NCBI GenBank assembly: GCA_963786985.1
Contig: CAWBBL010000021.1
Coordinates: forward strand, 62,001-126,000
Source: Desertimonas sp963786985
Lineage (GTDB): Bacteria; Actinomycetota; Acidimicrobiia; Acidimicrobiales; Ilumatobacteraceae
Direction of reading: 5' to 3'
Length of the DNA: 64,000 bases
The position numbers and the translations under genes are program-made. This document shows positions 1 through 8,085 of the stretch, piece after piece. The notes beneath the pieces were generated by a model. That model was not told where the DNA came from, made no database searches, and worked only from the letters and a program-made list of their open reading frames with translations. The stretch's first letter is position 1. Every line of letters starts with the position of its first letter.

Positions 1-912
1 TGGGGTCAGCAGGTGAAGTGGGTCCACGCCGTGGACGACGTGTCGTTCACGGTGCACCACGGCGAGACGCTCGGCCTCGTCGGCGAGTCCGGCTCGGGCA
101 AGACCACTGTCGGGCGCACCGTGCTCCGGCGCATCAATCCGTCGGCGGGCCGGATCATCTTCCGTGGCGAGGACGTCACCGCCACGAAGGGCGAGGAGCT
201 GCGCCGCCTGCGCCGGCGCATGCAGCTCGTCTTCCAGGATCCCTACGCCTCGCTGAACCCACGGATGTCCGTGCTCCAACTCGTCGCCGAGCCGCTGGTC
301 GTCCACGGCCTGGCGAAGTCGGCAACCGCCGCCCGCGACGACGTCGTCGCCCTGCTCGAACGGTGCGGTCTCCCCGCCGACACCGCCGATCGCCACCCGC
401 ACGCCTTCTCGGGTGGCCAACGCCAGCGCATCGGCATCGCCCGGGCGCTGGCCCTCAGGCCGGAGTTCATCGTCGCCGACGAACCGGTCTCGGCGCTCGA
501 CGTCTCGGTGCGCGCGCAGATCGTCAACCTCCTCCAGGACCTCCAGCGTGAGCTGGGCATCGCCTACCTGTTCATCGCCCACGACCTGTCGGTCGTGCGC
601 CACATCTCCCACCGCATCGCCATCCTCTACGCCGGCAAGCTGGTCGAGCTCGCCGACTCCGACGCGGTGTACGAGTCGCCGCTCCACCCGTACACCGAAG
701 CGCTCCTGTCGAGCGTGCCGATCCCCGATCCGCCGTTGCAACGGGCGCGGCAACGGATCGTCCTGCAGGGCGAGATCCCCAACCCCATCGACCCGCCACC
801 GGGGTGTCGCTTCCAGACCCGCTGCCCGCTCGTCCAGGAGGTCTGCCGCCACGAGACCCCACCGTTCGAGCAGAAGGCGCCCGGCCACTGGGCCGCCTGC
901 TTCGTCCGATGA
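1..912 (+). CDS. Oligopeptide/dipeptide ABC transporter ATP-binding protein (OppF/DppF type), 5' end missing
   Basis: The ATPase subunit energises peptide (or related solute) uptake at the inner face of the membrane. Counting from the GTG at base 13, a Walker A loop GESGSGKTT lies at about residues 24-32, a Q-loop FQDPYASLNP near 75, the signature SGGQRQR near 133 and the Walker B/D-loop VADEPVSALD near 150. The C-terminus has the cysteine-bearing tail of the OppD/OppF family (GCRFQTRCPLVQEVC). The frame is open to base 1 (W-G-Q-Q before the GTG), so the gene probably starts outside the window. Its stop overlaps the next start by ATGA, so it is translationally coupled to the exporter genes downstream. 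Family assignment is firm; the substrate is unknown. Confidence 0.93.
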   Translation, partial: WGQQVKWVHAVDDVSFTVHHGETLGLVGESGSGKTTVGRTVLRRINPSAGRIIFRGEDVTATKGEELRRLRRRMQLVFQDPYASLNPRMSVLQLVAEPLVVHGLAKSATAARDDVVALLERCGLPADTADRHPHAFSGGQRQRIGIARALALRPEFIVADEPVSALDVSVRAQIVNLLQDLQRELGIAYLFIAHDLSVVRHISHRIAILYAGKLVELADSDAVYESPLHPYTEALLSSVPIPDPPLQRARQRIVLQGEIPNPIDPPPGCRFQTRCPLVQEVCRHETPPFEQKAPGHWAACFVR

Positions 913-1724
913 GCAACGTCAGCACGACCACTGTCGACCGCGCCGGGGCGGCGACCGGCCGGCTGCTGCCGGTCGCCGTCGTCGGGCTGCTGGCCGGCTT
1001 CTTGGCCGGGTTGTTCGGAGTCGGCGGCGGGATCCTCATCGTGCCCGGACTGGTCCTCACCGTCCACATGACCCAACGCCTCGCCCACGGCACGTCGCTG
1101 GCCGCGGTCGTCCCGATCTCGGTGGCCTCGCTCATCAGCTACGCGGCCCACGGCAACGTCGACTGGAACGTCGCCGTGTGGCTGGCGATCGGTGCCGTCG
1201 GCGGAGCCGTCGTCGGCACGCGCCTGCTCCACGTCCTTCCCCAGCGCACGCTGGCGATCATCTTCATCGTGGTCCTCGTCGCCTCGGCGCTGCGCCTGTT
1301 CCTCGCTGCGGACGCCGACGGGCGCGGTGACCTGAGCGCCGGCTCGGTACTCGCCCTCGTCGTGCTCGGGGTGGTCACGGGCGTGCTCGCCGGCCTGCTC
1401 GGCGTCGGCGGCGGCATCATCATGGTGCCGGCGATGATCCTCCTGTTCGGCATCGAACCGGTCGTCGCCAAGGGCACGTCGGCGGCGGTGATCATCGCCG
1501 CCGCGGTGATGGGCACGTGGCGCAATCGGGCCAACGACAACACCGACCTGCGCGCCGCCGCGGTGATCGGGGCCGCCGGCATCGTGACGGCGGCGATCGG
1601 CGGGACCCTCGCCGACCGGATGAGCGACGATGTCTCCAACGTCCTGTTTGCCACGTTGCTGCTGATCGTCGCGGCCCGCATGGCGTGGGGCTTGCGTCGC
1701 GACGCGGAACCCGCAGCCGAGTGA
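909..1724 (+). CDS. TauE/SafE (TSUP) family sulfite/organosulfur exporter-like membrane protein
   Basis: A 271-residue integral membrane protein made of two similar halves, each opening with the glycine-rich TSUP motif (GLFGVGGGILIVPGL near residue 35 and GLLGVGGGIIMVPAM near 165), the hallmark of the DUF81/TauE family. Known members export sulfite, sulfoacetate or related anions. The ATG overlaps the upstream stop (ATGA), which decides the start; longer in-frame starts lie inside the ABC gene. It is followed with a GTGA overlap by a second TSUP protein. Transport direction and substrate are inferred from the family only. Confidence 0.9.
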   Translation: MSNVSTTTVDRAGAATGRLLPVAVVGLLAGFLAGLFGVGGGILIVPGLVLTVHMTQRLAHGTSLAAVVPISVASLISYAAHGNVDWNVAVWLAIGAVGGAVVGTRLLHVLPQRTLAIIFIVVLVASALRLFLAADADGRGDLSAGSVLALVVLGVVTGVLAGLLGVGGGIIMVPAMILLFGIEPVVAKGTSAAVIIAAAVMGTWRNRANDNTDLRAAAVIGAAGIVTAAIGGTLADRMSDDVSNVLFATLLLIVAARMAWGLRRDAEPAAE

Positions 1725-2437
1725 CTGCGATTGAGTACCTCATCGCCGTCGCCGCCGTGATCATCGGCGCCATCGCCCAGGGCAGCGTCGGATTCGGTTT
1801 CGGCATGCTCGCCGCCCCGGTGCTCGCCCTCGTCGACGAGCAACTCGTTCCCGGCGCCGTGCTGCTGCTCGGCCTCACCGTTGCGCTGATCGTCGCCTGG
1901 GACGAGCGCGGCGCCCTCGACTGGTTGGGGATCCGCTGGGCACTCGTCGGCCGGGTGCTCGGAACCCTCGCCGGTGCCTACGCCGTGACCCGCCTCGACC
2001 ACGACGCGATGGCGATCACCCTTGGCGTGCTGGTGCTCGTCGCCGTCGCCATCAGCCTGACGGGTTGGCACGTCCGGCCGACCACATCGACACTCGTCGG
2101 CGCGGGGATGATGTCCGGAGTGATGGGCACGTTCACCTCGGTCGGCGGCCCGCCGATGGCCCTCGTCTACCAACGTGAGGAGGCGGCCAAGTTGCGCTCG
2201 ACGCTCGCCGGGTTCTTCGTGTTCGGCGCTTCGCTGGCCCTGCTCGTGCTCACCGTGAGCGGTGAAGTCGGCAAACGCCAGGTCGTCGATGGCCTCCTCC
2301 TGCTCCCCGGCCTGCTCGTCGGCGTCACGCTCAGCCGTCTGCTGGCGCCGTACCTCGACCGCGGTTGGACGCGCGCCGGCGTGCTCGCCTTGTCGGCGCT
2401 GACCGCCGTGGCCTTGGTGGTCGGCGCGCTCATCTGA
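1721..2437 (+). CDS. Second TauE/SafE (TSUP) family membrane transporter
   Basis: A 238-residue hydrophobic protein with the TSUP N-terminal motif (GAIAQGSVGFGFGMLAAPVLAL) and an internal second motif (GVMGTFTSVGGPPMALVYQ). It differs clearly from the upstream TSUP copy, so this is not a recent tandem duplication. The GTG start overlaps the previous stop (GTGA). Its 3' end overlaps the 3' end of the convergent oxidoreductase gene by 8 bp. Two TSUP genes after an ABC ATPase, opposite a rhodanese gene, suggest sulfur-anion handling; this is inference. Confidence 0.88.
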   Translation: MTAIEYLIAVAAVIIGAIAQGSVGFGFGMLAAPVLALVDEQLVPGAVLLLGLTVALIVAWDERGALDWLGIRWALVGRVLGTLAGAYAVTRLDHDAMAITLGVLVLVAVAISLTGWHVRPTTSTLVGAGMMSGVMGTFTSVGGPPMALVYQREEAAKLRSTLAGFFVFGASLALLVLTVSGEVGKRQVVDGLLLLPGLLVGVTLSRLLAPYLDRGWTRAGVLALSALTAVALVVGALI

Positions 2438-4286
2438 AGCGCTGCGGCGCCAAGTCCCGAGCGGCCACCCCGAGGGCGACCAGCTCGACGGGCCACGGCG
2501 CGCCTCCGACGATCGTGGCGACGGCGGTGGCGAGGGCCGGCGACGTCTTGATCCCCGCACCACCTTGACCGACCAACCAGCAAAAGCGCGGCGCGTCCGG
2601 GTCCCAACCGACCACCGGCAGCCGATCGGGGGCGAACGTGCGCAACCCTGCCCAGGACGCGCGGACGTGGCGCACGTCGAGCGTCGTTGCCTCGTTGAGC
2701 ATCTCCACGGCCCAGGCGACGTCTTCCATCTCGGCGGTGGCGTCGACCGGCTCGCTCGGTGTCTCGTCGGCCGGCGACAACAGCAACCCGCCGGTCTCCG
2801 GCTCGAAGTAGTACCGGCCGGCGACGTCCATCACCAACGGCCACCGCGCCAGGTCCGTCGAGACCGGCACGACGCACGCCGTGCGGCGCAGCGGGCGCAA
2901 TCCGAGGGGGACGACTCCAGCACGTTTGGCGACGACGTCGCCCCACGCGCCGGCGGCGTTGACGACGATGTCGACGTCGAGCGTCGTCGTCGCGGTCTCA
3001 CGGTCGACGCACGTCAGCACCCAGCGGTCGCCGGTGTCAACGAGTGACATCGCCGCGCGGTCGCGGCGGATGTCCACGCCGCGACCGCGGGCGCCACTGG
3101 CGAACGCCGCGAGCAGGGCGGCGACATCGAGCTTGAGGGCGTCTGGCTCCCAGACTCCGCCGGCGGCGATGGCCGCCCGACGCATCGCCGGGACGAGCGC
3201 CCCGACCTCCGCCGGATCGACGCGCCTGGCGCTCGGGGCGACGCCGCTCGCCGCGACGGCAGCGATGTCGTCCAACGCTCGCTCGTCACCGTCGCGACCA
3301 ACCCACAAGAAGCCGAGTCGCTTGGCCAGGGCATGCTCGGCGAAGCCCTCCGGCGGGTCCTCGAAGAACGGACGACTGGCCCGCGCCAGCGCACAGACCG
3401 GACGAAGGCCCGACGTCTGCGACAGCGTCGCGGCCGAACGCCCCGTGGCATGCGTGCCGAGGTCCAGCTCCGCTTCGACGACAACGACATCGTGGTTGTC
3501 GGCCAGCGCCCACGCCGCCGAGAGGCCGGCGATCCCGCCACCGACGACGGCGACGCGACTCAACGGGCAGTCGCCGCGATTGGCGTCCCGTTCGCGCTCG
3601 GCGCGCAGGTCGTTGAGCACTGAGCTCATGTGCCGGCGAGTCGCTCGCTGAGCGGCCTCGGCGTCGCCGGCCTCGATCGCTGTGAGGATGTCGACGTGCT
3701 CCTCCCAGCCGATCAGCCCGCGGCGGTCGACGAGCAGCGAGAACACCAACTCGGTTCGCGCACGCAACGGCTCGACGGCCGGGCCGAGATAGCTGTTGTC
3801 CGCCGCCCGTTCGATCGCCAGGTGGAACTGCCGGTGGGCGTGGGCGGCGTGCACCACGTCGTCGACAGCGGTGGCGTCGCGGCCCGCCTCGAACCAGTGA
3901 CGGATCTCGGCCAGTTGTTCTGGTGTGCGTCGCTGGGCGGCGAGTTGGGCGGCGAAGGCCTCGAGCACGCTTCGTAGTTCGAGCAACTCGACGGCACCGT
4001 CGGGGTCGAGGCTCGCCACGTAGGCACCGCGGCGCGGCACCACTTCGACGAGCCCGGTGTTCTCGAGCGCCCGGATTGCTTCGCGCACGGGGTTGCGGGA
4101 CACACCGAGCTGTTCGGCGAGACGATCCTCGAGCAGCCGTTCGCCAGGCTCGAGCTGCCCGTTCCTGATCATCGCCCGGATCTCGTCGGCGACGATCTCG
4201 CGCAGCGTCCGGTGCGCATCTCCGAGGCGGCTCGTCGATGACACGAGCAGCGAGCGTACCGGGCGGGCGATAGCCGTCGAGGTCAC
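2430..4286 (-). CDS. GntR (FadR/FCD) regulator fused in frame to a FAD-dependent DAO-family oxidoreductase
   Basis: One uninterrupted frame of 618 residues. Residues about 25-90 are a GntR winged helix (ERLLEDRLAEQLGVSRNPVREAIRALE), about 95-230 an FCD ligand-binding domain, and from residue 242 a complete DAO-type flavoenzyme starts with the Rossmann motif RVAVVGGGIAGLSAAWAL and ends with the conserved WAGLRTFAPDRLPVVG...GQGGAGIKTSPA region. The GTG start overlaps the upstream sulfurtransferase stop (GTGA). Such a fusion is unusual. A TTG at base 3563 would be a natural independent start for the oxidase, and a TGA at 3562-3560 in the +1 frame would give the TTGA overlap style of this operon, so a single-base error could have joined two genes. 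The likely substrate is an amino acid or N-methylated amine. Confidence 0.8.
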   Translation of the reverse strand: MTSTAIARPVRSLLVSSTSRLGDAHRTLREIVADEIRAMIRNGQLEPGERLLEDRLAEQLGVSRNPVREAIRALENTGLVEVVPRRGAYVASLDPDGAVELLELRSVLEAFAAQLAAQRRTPEQLAEIRHWFEAGRDATAVDDVVHAAHAHRQFHLAIERAADNSYLGPAVEPLRARTELVFSLLVDRRGLIGWEEHVDILTAIEAGDAEAAQRATRRHMSSVLNDLRAERERDANRGDCPLSRVAVVGGGIAGLSAAWALADNHDVVVVEAELDLGTHATGRSAATLSQTSGLRPVCALARASRPFFEDPPEGFAEHALAKRLGFLWVGRDGDERALDDIAAVAASGVAPSARRVDPAEVGALVPAMRRAAIAAGGVWEPDALKLDVAALLAAFASGARGRGVDIRRDRAAMSLVDTGDRWVLTCVDRETATTTLDVDIVVNAAGAWGDVVAKRAGVVPLGLRPLRRTACVVPVSTDLARWPLVMDVAGRYYFEPETGGLLLSPADETPSEPVDATAEMEDVAWAVEMLNEATTLDVRHVRASWAGLRTFAPDRLPVVGWDPDAPRFCWLVGQGGAGIKTSPALATAVATIVGGAPWPVELVALGVAARDLAPQRFR

Positions 4287-5122
4287 TCGCCGGTCGCTAC
4301 CGGACGTTGGCGGTCGGCGATCCATCCCGACCACGACGGCGCGAACAACTCGGCGGTCATCCCGGCCAGCTCCAGGGCGAGGATCTCGTGGGCGGCGGTC
4401 ACACCGCTCCCGCAGTACACGGCGACTCGCCGTCCCGGCTGCACACCGAGGCTGGCGAACCGGGCGCGCAGCTCGTCGGCGCCGCGGAAGCGGCCATCCG
4501 CTTGCAGGTTGTCGGTCGTCGGCGCGCTCAGCGCGCCGGGAATGTGTCCGGCAACTCGATCAATCGGCTCCTCGTCGCCACGAAAGCGTGCCGTTGCCCG
4601 AGCGTCGAGGAGGACGTCAACCCGTCCGTCGACGATCTCGTCGGCATCGACGGTCGGCATCGACGAGCGCCGGTGGACCTCGGCGGGGGGCGCTGGCTCC
4701 CAGGTCTGCGCGTCGGCAGTGACCGGTCCGCCGGCGGCGAGCCACGCGCCGAGTCCTCCGTCGAGCACCTGGACCGGCTCGTGCCCGATCCAGCGCAGCA
4801 GCCACCACGCCCGCGCCGCGCTCATGCCCCCGTTGTCGTCGTAGACGACGACCGGCGAGCTCGGCCGCACCCCCCACCGGGCCGCCGTCCTTGTGAACTG
4901 CTCCATCGACGGCAACGGATGCCGGCCGGCCTGCTCGTCGGGCGGACCCGACAGATCACCCTCCAGGTCCACGTAGCGCGCCCCGGGAATGTGCGCAGCG
5001 GCATACTCGCCGCGTGGATCGTCGGCGCCCAACCGCCAGCGGACGTCGAGAAGGATGACGCCGAGGGCACTGCCCAGCTGCACCATCAGATCCGCCGGCG
5101 TGATCAGTGGCTGGTGAGTCAT
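4283..5122 (-). CDS. Rhodanese-type sulfurtransferase (thiosulfate/3-mercaptopyruvate type)
   Basis: A 279-residue protein of two tandem rhodanese domains. The N-terminal domain carries DVRWRLGADDPRGEYAAAHIPGARYVDLE; the C-terminal domain carries the active-site loop YCGSGVTA with the persulfide-forming cysteine, a loop type usual for 3-mercaptopyruvate sulfurtransferases of the SseA family. The ATG overlaps the upstream crotonase stop (ATGA), and its own stop overlaps the GTG of the regulator-oxidase gene. The enzyme moves sulfane sulfur to cyanide or thiol acceptors; its context next to TSUP exporters fits sulfur-compound turnover. Thiosulfate versus mercaptopyruvate specificity cannot be settled from sequence alone. 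Confidence 0.92.
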   Translation of the reverse strand: MTHQPLITPADLMVQLGSALGVILLDVRWRLGADDPRGEYAAAHIPGARYVDLEGDLSGPPDEQAGRHPLPSMEQFTRTAARWGVRPSSPVVVYDDNGGMSAARAWWLLRWIGHEPVQVLDGGLGAWLAAGGPVTADAQTWEPAPPAEVHRRSSMPTVDADEIVDGRVDVLLDARATARFRGDEEPIDRVAGHIPGALSAPTTDNLQADGRFRGADELRARFASLGVQPGRRVAVYCGSGVTAAHEILALELAGMTAELFAPSWSGWIADRQRPVATGE

Positions 5123-5919
5123 CGCCGGATGGCGAACCGAGCTGGGCGGTTCTCGACGCTCGCCACCACGGCCTCGACCTGGTTCGGCGTCCCAACAATG
5201 GCCGTGATCTCGTCGCGCTCCTCGGCGAACTGTTCGGCGGCACCGCCGTTGGCCAGTCGGTTGAACAGGCGCTTCGCCCCGCGGACGGCGTCGGGACTGC
5301 GCGTCGCAATGTCGGTGGCCAGGGTCATCGCGTCGGCGACGGGGTCCTCGCTGAGCCGCGTCGCCAGGCCGAGGGCCACAGCCTCGCGGCCATCGATGAT
5401 CCGGGCCGTGAACGTCAACTCCTTGGCGACATCGGGGCGAACGAGCCTGGACAGGAAGAACGTGCCGGTCATGTCGGGGACCAGGCCCCAGTGGACTTCG
5501 CGGACGGACAACTTGGTGTCGGGATGGACGATGCGGATGTCGGCCCCGAGGGCGATCTGCAGCCCGCCGCCGAGGGCGTGCCCGTGGACCGCGGCGATCA
5601 CGGGGACGGGTAGCTCCTGCCAGACCCACGCCACCTGCTGTCCGAGATGAGTTTGGCCGCTCGGTTGGATGGTCCCTGGACTCGCGGCCTCGGTGGCCCG
5701 ATCGAGCCGCTCGAACATCGCCAGATCGAGGCCGGCACAGAACGACTTGCCGCGGCCGGCGATGACCACTGCCCGCAGCTCGGCGTCGGACTTGAGCTGT
5801 TCGCCGGCATCGGCGATCGCCTGGAACATCTCCCCGTCGAGGGCGTTGCGCTTGTCCGGACGGTTGAGCCAGACCTGGGCGACGCCGTTGGTGTTCTCGA
5901 TGACGACGCGATCACTCAT
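5119..5919 (-). CDS. Enoyl-CoA hydratase/isomerase (crotonase) family protein
   Basis: A 266-residue crotonase-fold protein. The two oxyanion-hole segments are visible: KSFCAGLDLAMFERL near residues 58-72 and HGHALGGGLQIALGADIRI near 118-136, followed by REVHWGLVPDMTG. Members hydrate or isomerise acyl-CoA double bonds. It is the first gene of a tightly overlapping minus-strand operon (crotonase, sulfurtransferase, GntR/oxidase). The position normally holding the second catalytic glutamate of classical hydratases is not obvious, so the exact reaction is open. Confidence 0.9.
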   Translation of the reverse strand: MSDRVVIENTNGVAQVWLNRPDKRNALDGEMFQAIADAGEQLKSDAELRAVVIAGRGKSFCAGLDLAMFERLDRATEAASPGTIQPSGQTHLGQQVAWVWQELPVPVIAAVHGHALGGGLQIALGADIRIVHPDTKLSVREVHWGLVPDMTGTFFLSRLVRPDVAKELTFTARIIDGREAVALGLATRLSEDPVADAMTLATDIATRSPDAVRGAKRLFNRLANGGAAEQFAEERDEITAIVGTPNQVEAVVASVENRPARFAIRR

Positions 5920-5946
5920 CGGACCATTGTCGCTGGTCGCTCTCGG

Positions 5947-6501
5947 TCAACGACGATCGAGGTAGGCGCGACCCCTTTTCGACAGGCGGTAGCCGACGTC
6001 GAGACTCTCCGTGAGGCCGAGCCGTTTGAGCTTGCGCACGTCGGCCTTGAACAGGAGTCGCTCACGGCCGAGCTGTTCGGCCAGGTCGCCCGCCCGGACG
6101 GCCGGACGGCAGGCGATGAGGTCGAGCGTTGCCCGGGTCCACGCCCCGTTCGGGCTCGCCGCATCGAGGCGGTTGAGGCGGCGATCGATCTCGTCGTCGT
6201 CGAGTGACGGTGGAACAGGCACGGTCGGTGCTTCGCGATGGAAGGCGATTCGCAGCACCGCGACGTCGTCACCCCAACGCATTTCTCGACGCAATGCGGC
6301 GGCGTCGGGAGCCCCGGCCCGACGAGCGTCGTCGTCGGTGATCGCTCCGGACTGCACGGGCTCGATCGACTCGACGACGAGGTCGCCTCCACCGGTGCGG
6401 TAGCGCCCTCCGACCTTGGCCTGCGGGCGCGTCCAGTGGCGGAACGTCACGGTGATCGAGCCGTCGCGCAGTCCGGCGTGCATCCGGTTCGGGAACAGCA
6501 C
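5947..6501 (-). CDS. ASCH-domain protein
   Basis: A 184-residue protein whose first 60 residues (LFPNRMHAGLRDGSITVTFRHW, then PQAKVGGRYR) match the ASCH domain, a PUA-like beta-barrel thought to bind RNA or nucleotides. The C-terminal half (LDDDEIDRRLNRLDAAS ... LFKADVRKLKRLGLTESL) looks like a winged helix. The GTG at 6501 is chosen because TACCGT lies exactly 7 nt upstream (6514-6509), a leaderless arrangement. It is divergent from the nitroreductase gene, with only 48 bp between starts. Cellular role unknown. Confidence 0.8.
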   Translation of the reverse strand: MLFPNRMHAGLRDGSITVTFRHWTRPQAKVGGRYRTGGGDLVVESIEPVQSGAITDDDARRAGAPDAAALRREMRWGDDVAVLRIAFHREAPTVPVPPSLDDDEIDRRLNRLDAASPNGAWTRATLDLIACRPAVRAGDLAEQLGRERLLFKADVRKLKRLGLTESLDVGYRLSKRGRAYLDRR

Positions 6502-6549
6502 CCGCCCGACGGTAGTGAGCGGTCCGTGGCCCGGTGCGACACTCAGTGG

Positions 6550-7197
6550 ATGCATCTCAATCTGAGCGCCGACGAACTGTTGACCACGACCCGATCCGTG
6601 CGGAAGCGGCTCGACTTCGATCGTCCCGTCGAGTGGCCGGACGTCGAGGAGGCCCTGGAGATCGCGTTGCAAGCGCCGACCGGCGGCAACCGGCAGGGTT
6701 GGCACTGGGTGGTGGTCACGGACGAGGCCAAGCGCCGGGCGATCGGCGAGATCTACAGCGCGAACTTCGCGATCTACCGCTCCCTTCCACGACCCGACTA
6801 CGACGAGAGCGACACGCGGGGGCAGCGCCTCGAGAAGGTCGCTGATTCGGCGCAGTATCTCGCCGACAACATGCACCGTGCCCCGTTGCTCGTCATCCCG
6901 TGCATGTGGGCCCGACTGGAGGACGCCCCCGCGGCGATGACGGCGGGCGCGTGGGGTTCGCTGCTCCCAGCCGTGTGGAGCCTGATGCTCGCCCTCCGGG
7001 AACGGGCCCTCGGCTCGGCGTGGACGACGATCCACCTCATCGGCGACGGCGAGCAGCGTGTCGCCGAACTCCTCGGCATTCCGTTCGACAAGGTCACCCA
7101 GGGCGCCCTGCTCCCGGTCGCCCACACGATCGGCACCGACTTCCGGCCGGCCAAGCGCCAGCCGTTGGCCGACGTCCTCCACCGCGACGCCTGGTGA
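6550..7197 (+). CDS. Nitroreductase family oxidoreductase
   Basis: A 215-residue FMN-dependent nitroreductase-fold protein. Seen are the FMN phosphate-binding start RSVRKRLDF, the QAPTGGNRQGWHWVVV motif near residue 45, the central GAWGSLLPAVWSLMLALRERALGSAWTT helix and the C-terminal PVAHTIGTDFRPAKRQPL. The family reduces nitro compounds, quinones, flavins or, in some branches, enones with NAD(P)H. ATG at 6550 is the first plausible start after the divergent ASCH gene; upstream in-frame extensions overlap that gene. Substrate not predictable. Confidence 0.9.
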   Translation: MHLNLSADELLTTTRSVRKRLDFDRPVEWPDVEEALEIALQAPTGGNRQGWHWVVVTDEAKRRAIGEIYSANFAIYRSLPRPDYDESDTRGQRLEKVADSAQYLADNMHRAPLLVIPCMWARLEDAPAAMTAGAWGSLLPAVWSLMLALRERALGSAWTTIHLIGDGEQRVAELLGIPFDKVTQGALLPVAHTIGTDFRPAKRQPLADVLHRDAW

Positions 7198-7252
7198 CGA
7201 GTCGATCTGGGCGGCCTTCGGTCCACATCGCTGATCTCAAGCTTGCGACGCT

Positions 7253-7978
7253 CTAGTCCACGAGGCGCAGCCCGCTGGGCAGTGACGACGGCGCCGCGCC
7301 GGGCAGGTCGACGACGAACTCGGTGCGATGCGCCGGAAAGAGGTGCTCGCTCACCAGCACCGGGGTGCCCGACTCGTCCGTCGTGACCCGCTGGCACTTC
7401 AACAGCGGCGCGCCGATCGGCACGTGCAACAGCCGGGCCTCGTCCGCCGACGCGCCGTCGGCACCGATCGTCTGCGTCGCCCCACGGAGCCGCACGTCGA
7501 GCAACTCGTAGAACGGGTGCTGCTCGACGTCGGCCCGCGACAGGTGCTGGCCCAACTCGGCGGGACACCACACCGTGACGACGGCGAACGGCTCGCCGTC
7601 GGCGAGGTTGATCCGCTTGACGCGGAGCACGGAGTCGACACCGAGCAGCTGGCGAACGCGTCCGGGCGGGTCGCCGAAGGCGAACTCGACGACGCGCCGC
7701 TCGTTGGCGATGCCACTGCCATCGAGCTGGGCTTCGATCGTGCCCAGTTGGCCGAGATGCTGACGTACCGGCTCGGCCGCCACGAACCACCCGAACCCCT
7801 GGCGGGCGGCGACGAGTCCGTCGTCACGCAGCACGTCGAGTGCTCGACGGATCGTCACCCGGCTGGCGCCGAACTCAGCGGACAGCTCGGCCTCGCTCGG
7901 CAACAGCGAGCCGGCTGGTGCCGTGCGCACCCGTTGACGGAGCGTGTCGGCGATCTCCCGATAGCGGATCCGCCTCAT
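7253..7978 (-). CDS. GntR family transcriptional regulator, HutC/UTRA type
   Basis: A 241-residue regulator with an N-terminal winged helix (SLLPSEAELSAEFGASRVTIRRALDVLRDDGLVAARQGFGWFV, residues about 24-66) and a UTRA effector domain (VLRVKRINLADGEPFAVVTVWCPAEL ... TRTE-like tail). An AGGCC/GAAGG stretch precedes the ATG. It is divergent from the aconitase gene; the 107-bp spacer holds a TTGTAT direct repeat also found before isocitrate dehydrogenase. It could therefore control aconitase and other TCA genes; that link is inference. Confidence 0.9.
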   Translation of the reverse strand: MRRIRYREIADTLRQRVRTAPAGSLLPSEAELSAEFGASRVTIRRALDVLRDDGLVAARQGFGWFVAAEPVRQHLGQLGTIEAQLDGSGIANERRVVEFAFGDPPGRVRQLLGVDSVLRVKRINLADGEPFAVVTVWCPAELGQHLSRADVEQHPFYELLDVRLRGATQTIGADGASADEARLLHVPIGAPLLKCQRVTTDESGTPVLVSEHLFPAHRTEFVVDLPGAAPSSLPSGLRLVD

Positions 7979-8022
7979 CGATCGGCCTTCGCGTCGCCGA
8001 ATCGAGGTTGGAGCGACTCACG

Positions 8023-8042
8023 CACTTGTATTAGAGTTGTAT
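8023..8042. promoter_or_regulatory. Candidate operator: TTGTAT direct repeat, copy 1 (before aconitase)
   Basis: CACTTGTATT followed 4 nt later by TTGTAT. The two TTGTAT units begin at 8026 and 8037, an 11-bp period that puts both on one face of the helix. The same CACTTGTATT-N4-TTGT string occurs at 25765-25782 before isocitrate dehydrogenase. AT-rich hexamers like this are rare in this G+C-rich background. Binding protein unknown; the adjacent HutC-type regulator or an OmpR-type response regulator are candidates. Confidence 0.55.
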
Positions 8043-8085
8043 ATGTCAGCACGAATTGCAAGCCCGTTTCCCGAGGAGGACCTCC

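Noticed and set aside
804..908. Longer start for the first TSUP protein inside the ABC gene
   Set aside because: The ATGA overlap at 909 and the hydrophobic start of TSUP proteins favour the shorter form.
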